Shown one piece after another: positions 32,696 through 43,500 of a stretch of DNA of 64,000 bases. Both the position numbers and the translations under genes were made by a program. Below the pieces are notes generated by a model that was not told the DNA's origin, made no database searches, and saw nothing but the letters and a program-made list of their open reading frames with translations. Numbering within the stretch: position 1 is the first letter of the stretch; each line of letters starts with the position of its first letter. The stretch spans positions 374,609-438,608 of the forward strand of contig BCIM01000005.1 of the NCBI GenBank assembly GCA_039545315.1. Direction: 5' to 3'. The stretch comes from Kondoa malvinella (taxonomy: Eukaryota > Basidiomycota > Agaricostilbomycetes > Agaricostilbales > Kondoaceae).

Positions 32696-35652
32696 CTACA
32701 CTACTGTGGCAGCTTGCACAGCTTCTACGACTTCGCATAGAAGGTCACGAATTCCGAGAGAACCAAGCTGCTTGAACGTCGCACAAGCGCCCAAGCGTAG
32801 CTGTTGAAGGGGCTACATGAGCTGGTAGTTGCAGCCAAGCATGATGACTCACCTCTGACAGATCGAGGGCATCTTTCCAAACAGTCTGGTTGCCTTTAAC
32901 GAAAGCGACGGCCAAGTCTTTCGCTGCTTCTCCTCCAGCAGGTCGTAAATCCTTCAACAATCGCCAGTCTTGGTAGTAGGGAATGTATTGGCTGTTCAAC
33001 GAAGACGTCTGGTAAATATGAATAAGCATCCCTGCGAAAGATATCAGCGTCAACGTAATGCCAGCTGAAGAGAGACTTGCATGACTGAAACAAAGCGATA
33101 TAGAACTAAACATCATATGAGCACAATGGGTGAGCACGAAAGCAAGAAACTCACCAACGGCGTCACTTCCTTTCGATGCTGCGTCAACCTGAATATCGCT
33201 GCAGCATGAAGGACAGCAAGTCGAGCACAGGTAGTGGCTGCCCATTGTCGCGCTGTTGCCTTGCCTTTGGCTTCTGAAGCTTCTCCCTCGCGGCCGCAGA
33301 CGACTTCCAACAGCCTATACACGCAATCAGCTAAATTACGCGTTGGGTCAACATCTAAACCTTACTTGATGTCTGCCAGAAGGTGTATCCAACATAGGTG
33401 CCAAGTAGCGCGTGTTGCAAAGATGTCCTCTTCTGAGGTCGGCAGAACCTCGAAAGCTGAAAACAAAGCTTGACCGATAACGACGGAAGTCTCGCTCGTC
33501 TTTTCGAAATCGTCTTGCAGGTCCGGTCGGTTGATGCGCGTTGCCAAAATGAGGGTGAGCAGGGTGCAGAGTAAGATGTGTAGGCTGAATTTGCTTCGAC
33601 TTTGTTCTACGAAAGTCCGCCTAACGTACGATATTAGCTTGTCTCATTGTACCAGTTTCGAACTGACGAAGAGAGTGAGGTAAAGAGTCCAGCGGCAACC
33701 TCGTACAATGGCTTTGCGTTCTCGCCACGCAAGTGTCTGAGTTGAAGCCATTCGTTCGCAGACTTTGCTGCGAAAAGCGCATCGTTGTCGGGCAACGACC
33801 AGGAAGTAGATCCAGCTAGGATGGCCGTGATCAGTACCACACATCACAGTCCAGTGATTTGGCTTACGAGTGGAATAAGGCTTGTTGAAGGGCTGTCAGC
33901 TGTTTCCACTGTGGTGAGTACTTGTACTTACAGGCACAAGAAAGAAGGTAGAGAAGGATAGATCATTGAGACAGAAGCACAACGCTGTCCTGCAATGCCA
34001 TCAGTTGACGTCACCCTGTGATCAAAAGGTCCCACCTCTTACGACTCTCGTAAACCGCCCAGCGACGCCATGCTCTTTCCACATCGTCACCCTCGTGAAA
34101 AGGCTCGCACTTGTCAGCATCAAACAGCCCTGCTCGACGAGCAACATTGGCGACTGTAGAATGCAGGAGTTGGGTTGCTTCCAGCATCTGACGGTCACCT
34201 GAGACTAGCCAGAACAGTTGTCGCATCATGCTGCGTGGGTGAGCATCAGAGAAGACCTCAAAGTATACTTGAGCTTAAACATACTATGCTTGACACAGCG
34301 CTAACGCATCTTTATCCAATGCATCGAAAGAATCTGGAACTTGTACTTGGATGTAAAAGGAAAGCCTGCGCGAGCAAAAGATCAGTCCAGCTCTCGCAGA
34401 GCACTGTACGACATACGTTTCATTCATGCGAGACATCAACGCAATGCCGAGCGCCTTGTCAGAGTCTGAAGAGCTGTACAAGGATCCTAACGCGATCATG
34501 CTGAGAAGTACTAATGCACTGGTGTGATCTGCAATGAAAGTTGGTTCGTGTATGATTGGCCATTGTGAATGCCACTGATGAACAAAAGTAAGTTGACTAA
34601 ACTTGACCAGTATTGCGGCTTACGTGAAGAAAGTACAGCTCGATAAAAGGTCGGAGACCATGTCGATCGGGAAAGCCAACCGGTAGCGATTCAAAGTGCC
34701 TAAGCATTCGGTCGTATGATGTTTGATCGCTGAGCCAAACCCGCTTCAGCACACACCATTTTCGAAAAGATAGAGAAGTATGGCCCACATCGAATAGTCG
34801 GGACACTGAGACATGCCAAGTATACTCTCTGGTCGACGCATGTTGGAGCAACACTGCTGCTTGAGGCGGCTAGGCTTGGTCGGCCAAATGCGACTGACCC
34901 TTTCAGTAGCTGAATCTTCCATGGCGACAGACATTGTCGAACCGCTTGACCAGTTCTCATAGCCAGCAGGTGAGAATGGACGCAGAGGCGAAAAGTCAAA
35001 AAGCGAGCCATCCCACGAGAATGGAGTGTTGGTGTCTGGTTCTGGCAAACTCATCCAAGGTAGGTCATGCATGGGTGCAGCCAGCATGTGCGAAGAGTGA
35101 AGCGAGTCGGTGTATGTGTACTGGTCGTCTACCCAAGTCTGTTGAGGTATTTCGACCGATGGCTGCAAGACAGAAGGAGGCGCCGAGCCAGCAAAGCTTG
35201 CAGCCATGGTTTGGCCGCCAAACTGCAACAGAAGGGCTGCATCCGCTGCTTGGCCAGGAACATCTGGCAGCGTAGAAGTAGAGGCGGAGGCATTGTCCAC
35301 ATAAAGTTGTGTTTGTGCTTCGTCCAGAGCATGGTGATTCTTGATGTGCCGCTTGAGCACGTCTGATCGCGAGTAGCTCTTGTCGCAGATGGTACATAGA
35401 AACGGCTTGACGCCAGCTGACACGGCGACTCAGACATTCCAACTGACTTCACATGTCACTTCTTTACGTACTGTGACTGCGGATGTGTCGAGTCAAATGG
35501 CTGGCAGATCATATCAGCGACCTGTTCCCAAGACCGCACCAGAGACAGGCCCACTCTGTCTTGGAGAATGTTCTATCGCAGCCTTCAAAGGTACACTGAA
35601 GTGACAGCTTTTTGCGCTTGTTGGGCTGATCCTCCGCGCTCGACGTCGACAT
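32696..35652 (-). CDS. C2H2 zinc-finger transcription factor with fungal-specific TF domain
   Basis: The preferred start at 35652 gives MSTSSAEDQPNKRKKLSLQC. Two C2H2 fingers follow: CTFEGCDRTFSK joined over an intron to SHLTRHIRSHS, then FLCTICDKSYSRSDVLKRHI with KNHH. The rest is a Ser/Pro-rich linker and a long multi-exon helical region down to 32696, in the position of the fungal-specific transcription factor (MHR) domain. It includes segments such as LFIELYFLHV-like text near 34.6 kb and LQQLRLGACATFKQLGSLGI near the end. Proteins of this build (two fingers plus MHR) act as DNA-binding regulators of metabolism or stress. An in-frame ATG at 35874 would overlap the ACR3 start and is less likely. 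Target genes are unknown. Confidence 0.78.
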
Positions 35653-35852
35653 GGCCGATGATCCTCTTCTTGCCAGGTGCTTTTCCCGCTTTGCTTCACT
35701 TTTGCTTCTTCGTCGCTCGTTCCTCCTCTCAAAAATGTGTCCCGCCGAATTTGCCGCTTTCCTGCTCTGGTCCCGCAGAAAGGTTTTAGAACGTTCGTTG
35801 CTCAGCTTGGCCTTCTCTATAGACCACGATAGTCCTTTTCGCACTCTCAAGC
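35653..35852. promoter_or_regulatory. Shared 200-bp promoter of the transcription factor and ACR3
   Basis: The start codons of the C2H2 factor (-) and the arsenite pump (+) are 200 bp apart, so both promoters must lie here or overlap the coding sequence. I could not identify a specific operator. Confidence 0.45.
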
Positions 35853-37570
35853 ATGTCCGATTGCGCCGCACCATGCAAACATGAGCCTGTCCAAGGCGTC
35901 GAACACCTTACTGCTGGTCAAACTAGCAAGCGATTGTTTGAACGCTTAGGCTGGCTAGATCGGCTCCTGGCTCCACTCATCTTGATCGATATGATCGGTC
36001 AGTCCATCCCCTTCGTACGCCTGACAGGTCTGAAGTGTTTGTACTCAGTTGCCGTAGCCATTGGAGCCACGACGGGCGATGCTATACCAAAGTATGTCGC
36101 ACTTACCGCTCAAGAAGCGTCTGCTAACTTGCTTGAATCAGTGCATTCGATCAAGTCAAGCTCAAAGGCGTCTCCTTCCGTAAGAGAGCACATCTGACAC
36201 TGTATCTCATTCTGACGAGCACATAGCTATCGTCATTGGTCTTCTGGTCATGATGCTCCCTCCCTTGACTCGAGTACAATACGAGCAACTCCCTGCTATC
36301 TTTCGCACTCGCAAAGTCTGGTACCAGCTGACCATCTCGTGAGTACTTCACACCTCGTCTTGATGCAGCTGACAAGTGAGACCAGCCTTATCCTAAATTG
36401 GATCGTTGGTCCTTTCGTCATGCTTGCAATGGCTTGGGCTACCCTGCCTGATTTACCTTCTTATCGAACCGGTATGTGCATGCTGCTCTTTCCCTTTCGT
36501 CAGCCAGCTGACGCTTTGGAAAAGGCGTCATACTGGTTGGTATAGCAAGGTGCATCGCCATGGTTATGATGTAGGACTTTCGCCCTCTGGAAAGAATCTG
36601 TACTGATGTTTCGCTTACAGATGGAATGGGCTGGCTAGTGGCGACCACAACTACTGCGCCATCCTTGTCGCTTTCAATTCCATTCTGCGTGAGTCGCAAC
36701 TTCTCCTTCGGACTCCCGAGCTGATTGCCTTTGACAGAAATCGCACTTTTTGCCCCTTACGCACTCTTCCTCATCAACGTGATCGGCGGCTCGGATGATA
36801 TTCAGCTGGACTATGGAACAGTCGCTTTAGCTGTTCTGATCTATCTTGGCATCCCACTAGCAGCAGGTGTCGTCATTCGATATGCTGTTTGGGGACTCAA
36901 AGGTCGAGATTGGCTAGAAAACACTTTCTTGCCATACTTTGGACCTTTGGCTCTAGTCGGCCTGCTCTACACCATTTTTGTCATCTTTGCGTACCAGGGA
37001 AATCGGATCGTCGAGTGAGCCTCTCGCTTTTGCATGTTTGAGCATGTCTAATGGCATTACAGCAACGTGGGCAATGTGTTCAGAGTGGCTGTGCCCCTGA
37101 TCCTCTACTTCGTTCTGATGTGCGTTTCATCGCGATGACCCGAACCTCTCTTACGTCGAATACTAGGTGGACCGCGACATTCCTTTTCATCTTCTGGTTG
37201 TCACACAAGCAGAAGAAATACTTTGGCTACGAGATGGCTGTTGTGCAGTCATTCACAGCGGGAAGTAATAACTTTGTACGCGTTCATCCTCTTGACGCGT
37301 AATAAAGATCTAACTCTTTAACAGGAGCTAGCGATCGCGGTTGCCATCGGCACATATGGAGTCAACTCAGATCAAGCGTAAGTCCCCAGTCTTGTATCCT
37401 GCAATCAAACTGAATGTGTTGGGGCCAGTTTGTCTGCGACGATCGGTCCCTTAGTGGAGGTGCCAGTTCTGCTGGGTCTGACTTATGTAGCGCTGCTACT
37501 CAAGAAGAGACTAAATTGGCCAGAGGAAAGCGATGAGTTGGTTCAGCAGCGGGAGAAGGGCAGTGTTTGA
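35853..37570 (+). CDS. ACR3: Arsenite efflux transporter ACR3
   Basis: A ten-helix plasma-membrane antiporter of the BART superfamily that exports arsenite. The start at 35853 gives MSDCAAPCKHEPVQGVEHLT, then FERLGWLDRLLAPLILIDM. Following exons give AFDQVKLKGVSF, IGLLVMMLPPLTRVQYEQLP and LILNWIVGPFVMLAMAWATL. GIARCIAMV contains the conserved transport Cys. WNGLASGDHNYCAILVAFNS, a close family match, comes next. Later come PYALFLINVIGG, FLIFWLSHKQKKYFGYEM-type text and AVVQSFTAGSNNFELAIAVA. Then ALSATIGPLVEVPVLLGLTY is followed by a short charged tail ending QREKGSV. Seven or eight introns. It is unlinked to ArsH, which lies about 17 kb to the left. Confidence 0.93.
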
Positions 37571-37798
37571 ATGTGTAGCTATCATGATTTAGACTGTACA
37601 ATCTGTAAGGATCATAATTACTTATGAAGACGGCTAGAGACAGAGAGACGCGATAACCGAGACAACGCAATGAGGTGTTATTATAAATATATGTGCAATA
37701 ACTGATACAAGTGAACATGCTCGTAAATATCCATAGCCAAACGACTTTGAGCCTCCAGGGCCATTACCCCTTAAAGTCCAACAAGTATTACATCTCGT

Positions 37799-38465
37799 CT
37801 AGGTCCTGTCCAGTCTGCAGCAATACAGTCAGCTTATGTGCTTCAGATTAAGAAAAGTAACTCACCTGCGCACTCGACCGATGAGCTGCATCTTATGCTT
37901 CCTTGGCCGCTCTGGAGCTACTGATTGCGGTACCGAAGGCACATCGACGTATTGAGGTGGATCCGACAGAGCAGAGACGATCCGCTCGATCTGATAAGCT
38001 TCCGCCGTACTGTAGGTAGGAGATTCCGCTGGAGCTGGAGTAGCTTCCGAATAGGAGAGTTCCTCCTCCTAAGACAAATCAGATCCAGCCAAGTCAGAAC
38101 GGATTCTGACTCACCTCGTTGCCATTCATAAATTCCAATGTCATGCTCAGATAGTCCAACACATCCGATAAGCCTTTTCTCTGCAGTACTGCCTGGTTTG
38201 GGTCGAGCTGAGAAAGATGGAAGAGGAGAACAGCTTGTAGACGTCGAACAGGCAGATCAGGTTGCTTTGTAGGACGCGCTTGTTCTTCCAAAGCTTCATG
38301 AAATTCCCTCTGACTCCGCTTGAAGCCTTTGATAAGGTAGACGATACGTTGTTGACGATCACGAGGCGATAAGGGAGAGAGGTGCGAGTTGCATAAAGAT
38401 GAAATGCATTGATCTAGTGTTGGGATGGTGTCGGGTGCGAAGCGCACAGAGCGGTGGGAAGACAT
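37799..38465 (-). CDS. Small unknown protein
   Basis: Three exons give about 190 residues. The start at 38465 reads MSSHRSVRFAPDTIPTLDQC. A helical, charged middle (IVYLIKGFKRSQREFHEALE, VRRLQAVLLFHLSQLDPNQA) leads to VLDYLSMTLEFMNGNE. After a 45-nt-class intron the second exon is acidic and proline-rich (EEELSYSEATPAPAESPTYS), ending QLIGRVR. The last exon is only 16 nt (37799-37814) and finishes RLDRT. I do not recognise a domain. The helical part could be a protein-interaction module. It is convergent with ACR3. Confidence 0.55.
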
Positions 38466-39420
38466 TGCTAATCGATGTTGATATGGTGTAGATCGAGTGA
38501 GGAAAGGACGCTTAGATGTGAAAGAAAGGCAAGATCATTATGACTTTAGTTTGATTGTAGATCTTAGTGGAGGCGATGGAGTAGCGCGACTTTTAGTCTG
38601 TTTATCCTTTTAAGTGTTGGTATGTCGTCACTGGTGGTTCGACTGGCCTGGACTATTTGACTTTTATTCTCCGATAGAGGAGTAGGTTGGAGACAGGAAG
38701 GAGCAGGCGTTTAGAAGTCTCCAACAACAGATAAGGGTCTCGATAGTGGATGGACGCGAAAATGCAGTCGATGGTTGTGAAAGCAGATCTGTCAGGCCAG
38801 ACTCGACATCGGACACTGCCCAAGCACTTGCAGAAGGACCGCTCACCCTCAGAAGATTGCACCGCAGTTTATCACACGGCTCTTGTCGGCAATTTTGTTT
38901 TTCACTAAAATTCCGAATAATAACACACTAGTAAATATTTGGGTCGTTAAAAAGTCGTAAAAAGGTCGTGAAGGTCGTGAAAGTCGTAAGGTAAGAAAAT
39001 GTACGAGAGCAAGAGAGAGAGTCGAGACGGTAGAGTAAGAGGCCTGGCGTCACTTGTGACGTCGAGGCTTCTACCGTAGCCGAGGCCGTGAGCTCGCGTG
39101 GGATGGTCGAAAGAACAGGTCCACAGATAGACGTGTCTGAGCCCGAAACGCAAGCTAGAAGAGAGAGAGAGACAGGAGAGGCAGCGGAAGGAACAGGTTA
39201 AGGAGACCGAGGATAGGCAAGGAGCGAAACAAAGGGGGTCCAACCTCAGGTCGACTTCGTAAACCCTGGGAATGCATGAGGGAATGTGTTTCGCTTGAAG
39301 CACGGCACTGAGCAGGCCAAACGCAGTGCTGCCACACTTGAGCAATGAGGTGCCATCTGCCAATAAGAGCTGCTAATACTCGTTTGCGATCAACATCGAC
39401 CTGGCGCGAATTTGAGCAAG
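38466..39420. other. Divergent intergenic region with short repeat
   Basis: About 950 bp between the small unknown gene (-) and mitochondrial uS5 (+). It contains an AT-rich piece near 38890-38940 and a short imperfect repeat at 38942-38998. The minus frame at 38947-39363 has no ATG start and is leucine/serine-rich in a low-complexity way, so I do not accept it. Confidence 0.4.
38942..38998. repeat. Imperfect short tandem repeat (GTCGTRAA units)
   Basis: Five successive units of about 8-12 nt share the core gtcgt followed by an A-rich tail: gtcgttaaaaa, gtcgtaaaaa, gtcgtgaag, gtcgtgaaa and gtcgtaag. The repeat sits in the promoter region upstream of the uS5m gene. It may be a decaying minisatellite or a cluster of binding sites. 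Confidence 0.6.
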
Positions 39421-40454
39421 ATGCCCAGACTACAGGCAGCCTCCAGCTCAATACTGAGGACATGCACATGTCAATCGCAAGCCCCTCGACGTTTCCTCAA
39501 CACCCTCGTGCCAGCTTTACCTGAATTGCCTTACAAGCCTACTTCCTCGTCTGCCCCTCAAGAAGCTCCTGCAGACTATGACGCTCTCAAAGAAGGCCTG
39601 GCACGCTTTGATCCCAAGTACGACGTTCATCCAGAAAAGAATTGGCGAACAGGCCCAAATTCCATGCACGAGATATTTTTGATCAATCAAGACCCGCCTA
39701 TGTCAAGGACAGCCTCGGGAGCGATAGAAAACAACAGCCCTAGTAGTACAGCACCTGATCAAGCGGTCATGAATGCTCTGGCAAATTCTACCCAGTTCAC
39801 CCTCAATGAACTGCGCGATTTTCACAAGTACCCGCTCGTTATACATCGGGTTGCGTCCATGACGGATAAAGGAAAACAACTGTCCATGTATGCATTGGTA
39901 GTAGCAGGTGATGGCAATGGGTTGTTAGGCGTCGGCGAAGGGAAACATGAAAATGTGGCTCAGGCGATAGACAAGGCTTTCAGTCAGGCGGTCAAGAATA
40001 TGGGCGTCGTAGAGCGATTTGAGGATAGGACTGTATGGGGTGATCGCAAGGACAAGTACTGTGCAACAAAGATTGAGATGTGGTCTCGACCTCCAGGTCC
40101 GCTCAACCTTTGTCCTGCTGTGAGTAGATCTGACGTGACTCGATAGGCTTCGGACTGAGGACATCACCTATGATTCATCAAGTAGCAAAAGCAGCGGGTA
40201 TCACTGACCTGGCAGCCAAAATCAGAGGGTCCAAGAATCAGATGAATACTGTCAAGCTAGCTGTAAGAATGTTACAGAACAGGTCTTCTCCGCTAGGTCA
40301 GTGAAGCATGCTGTTCCATTGATGATAGCTGATTACTTTAAAAGGCATGGGCAATATCCAAGGTAGAAAAGGATCGAGAGATCAGAAAGGTCAGGGCATG
40401 CGGACAGCGCAAGAGATAGCTTTCTCTTTAGGTAGGAGAGCAGTAGAGATCTAA
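39421..40454 (+). CDS. MRPS5: Mitochondrial ribosomal protein uS5m (MRPS5)
   Basis: Small-subunit protein of the mitochondrial ribosome. The start at 39421 gives MPRLQAASSSILRTCTCQSQ, a basic Ser-rich presequence. The uS5 double-stranded RNA-binding core follows: RVASMTDKGKQLSMYALVVA and GNGLLGVGEGKHENVAQAID. After a 51-nt intron beginning at the GG of RPPG, the frame resumes FGLRTSPMIHQVAKAAGITD. It continues LAAKIRGSKNQMNTVKLAVR, then a final exon GMGNIQGRKGSRDQKGQGMR ending SLGRRAVEI. The order matches the family. Confidence 0.9.
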
Positions 40455-40524
40455 AATGCAAATGTACAACGTAAGACTGTCACAAGATTCAAAGTCTCTA
40501 CACTTTATACATCCTTCACTCCAA

Positions 40525-40588
40525 TCACCAGAATCTGGAGTTCAAAGTCTCAGCTCGAGAGACAATCGAGGTGATGAGCTAAGCTTAC
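40525..40588 (-). other. Last intron and 10-nt last exon of TOR
   Basis: Donor GTAAGC follows ...GGTTGGTGCTC, and acceptor CTCCAG ends at 40535. The intron is 40535-40588 (54 nt). The last exon, 40534-40525, is ATTCTGGTGA. Spliced, the protein ends LYLGWCSFW, matching the GWCPFW end of TOR FATC domains with P changed to S. Unspliced it would stop after GWCS. Confidence 0.75.
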
Positions 40589-43500
40589 GAGCACCAACCA
40601 AGATAAAGCTGAGCCAGGTTCTCGGTCGAAGTAGCTTGATTGATGAGCTTGTCCACTTGTCGCTTGACGTCGAGCGGTTTCGTATGAGCACTTCCGTCAC
40701 CAAAGTCCTTCCCAACGAGCTTAGCTTGCACTCGGTTGATGATCTTCATTGCTAGGGGATTGAGCTGATGACGTTCATGTTCTGGTTGCTCAAGTTGAGG
40801 TCGAGGATGCGCTCCCGATAGATCGGTGGCTGCACAGCTTCAGTGGGAATTGCACTGATGGAGTACTTGACCTACATTGGCGGCTTCGGGACCCATTCGT
40901 TGTTTGCAAGCGCCAGGAAGTGACAGGCTGGAGCAACGTCAAATCATGCGTGTTACCAGTAGAAAGGAGCTCACATCGTGCACGAATGCTTGGAGCATAG
41001 TCAACATAGAGTCCTGCAGCGCGAATGGTTTCTTGAGCGGTGAATCCGCTTAGACAATGCCCGCGTTCTTACCTTGTATACCCTGAGGATGCGCATCGTC
41101 ACTTCACTTGCGATCCTATATGTACCTTCGACATTTCCGCACTCCAGTGCGTTGACCATCATTCGAGTTAAACTACAACCAATCAGACTTATTTGACAGA
41201 ATACAGCGTTGGACTGACCGGAATGGTACAGTCTCGGGGAATCTGTCTCGATTGATCGCAACTTCGAAGCAGTCGCCAAAGTCTCTGGGTACTTGATCAG
41301 ACGTGTATCCGTGTTCGTATAAGCCCGACTTACACATGCAGGACTCCTCCCGTTTTTCGGTCTATGAGCAAGTTCGACGGATGCCTATCACCTAAACCGA
41401 TCACATATCCTACGAAAGACATGACCGCAAGGTCGCGGGAGTAGCGAGTTCTTCTATCCAACCAAGTCTCGGAGTCTGGACTGCGCAGCCACATTGACTG
41501 AGCTAGATCTTGTCCTGATGTTTGCTCAAGCGCTTGCTCGAAGACTACATCACCAATAAGAGTGTGCACGCTACACAAGGGAGCCTCTTACCTTCGACCT
41601 TCTGGATAGCAGTGTGTCGCTCATATTTCGGTGCAATCTGATACATTGCCCGTAGCTCGAAGCTGCTCAAATGTCACCTGATGACAGCAGTACACTGCAA
41701 GACACTCACTCGAGAACGATCTTCATACGAGAACGATAATCGCGTATCAGCACATGCAACGTCTGCCGATATCACTCAGCCTCAGAGCATAATCGTGAAT
41801 AGCAAGGCTTACATCTTTGTGGTCTAGCCACGAGATCAGACCAGAAGAGGGCGAAAGGGGTACTACAGGATAACCCGTCACTGACAGTCTTCGCTTGAAA
41901 GCTTCTCGATCTCTTGACAACATTGTGTTCATGAGACCGACAAGCTGCATGATGCGTTCGTCTAGACGGAGATCTTCATGTCCTTTTAGCAAGAAAGCGT
42001 GATATTTGCCATCGGATCCCTGAATCCTGTCAGATGTGCTGTGTCACACACGACTTTAGTCATGACTGACAAGTATCTTGAGCCGTCGAGGCTTCTGCTT
42101 CGATGCGAGCACATAGAAGATTGGCTGGAAGCTTTCGATTTTGATGAGAGCCGAGCCTTTTGACGGGGCGGTTCCAGGAATAGCTAACTCGAGATGCTTC
42201 AAATGAAACAATTTTGGCGAAGCCGTCTTCAGATCAATGTGTTTGAGATTCTTCAATTCGGTGTTCAAGCGGCGGAAACTGAAAGTAGAGCTCAGAACTG
42301 GATTTTGTTGGGCTGAGACCTGCTCACATAGAGTAGTAATAATCCCAAGCTCGATTGAGATCATCGTTCTGCTCGAGTCTTTTGAACCGCATCGACAGGT
42401 CTCTTGCACAACGCAGATCCTCGCCAAATTGCTGCATGAATCTGTTGACCAGCTGATTAGCAATGTACAAGTGTCGAACATGGAGTGATAAGTCACCCAG
42501 CCTCCTTGACTGTTTCCGCCCCTCTATCCACCATCTCGTGCAGAGGCATAAGCTTAACGAGCATGGCGTCCATCATCCGATCTCCATAGAACATCCTGCT
42601 GGCGTCTTCCAAGCCCTGACTCCACAATGTAAGCATGTCATTGAAGTGGACTGGTAGAACATGCCTCGTGCCACAGCTCTTCCCAGCTGATCGCAGCCCG
42701 TACAAGCTCTTTACCAACAAGAAGTGACTGTATAGTGATCAGTCGGTGAACACTAGGTAGTTGTTGGCAGATGCTTACTTGCTCAACGAGCACTTCGTTT
42801 CGCAATCGTAGGCGGTCTAATATACTCAGAGCTGCTCTTCTCTTTGTAATGTTGGTGTCTTTTGCTGCCACACTGCTCCAGTCTTCAGCTTTATGCTTTC
42901 TCTGACTGCTGTCTTTACCTTAAAGACCAGACTAACGATTGCAGGTTTGCTTGCGCCAATTCTACCAAAATATGCATGACAACTCTGCGGACAGTAGGGC
43001 TAGGAGAGTCGACACTGTGTGCAATGTCAATATTGCCAGCGAGGGGACAGCTGCAGTGCGCACCGCGCCATTAATTGAGGAATGACTTTCAGCCAAGCAT
43101 CGCTCTTGATTTTGCCAAAATCGCTCATGAATCTGTCATCGCGCAATTTTATCAGGATATGCCAAAATGTAGACGCCAAATACGCACGCATCAGCGATTT
43201 GTGTCTCGTGACCATGAGAAAACAGCAAATCGAGAAGACGCAGCGTGTCTTGCAATACGTACGGCCCATCTGCGGCTCGGCCAACAGCTTTGTAATATGC
43301 CGCCATAGCTGGTACGACATGCTTCGCCACGATATCCGGAGATCGTTCGTGCACAGTTGCTGAGACGACGCTCGAATGGGCCAACGCCAAAGTTGACCAA
43401 GCTCTGCCCCAAAGAGGATCAATTTCTGTAGCCGTCAAGCTATGCTTCAGAGCTTCAGCACCATACACCTGTAATACGTCAGCAAGAAGAGCGAGCCAGG

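Noticed and set aside
35653..35874. Upstream ATG at 35874 for the zinc-finger factor
   Set aside because: It would overlap the ACR3 start codon and add a basic stretch with no known domain; the ATG at 35652 sits sensibly before the fingers.
38947..39363. 138-residue minus frame rich in Leu and Ser
   Set aside because: No ATG start, low-complexity composition, and it covers the repeat and promoter region of uS5m.
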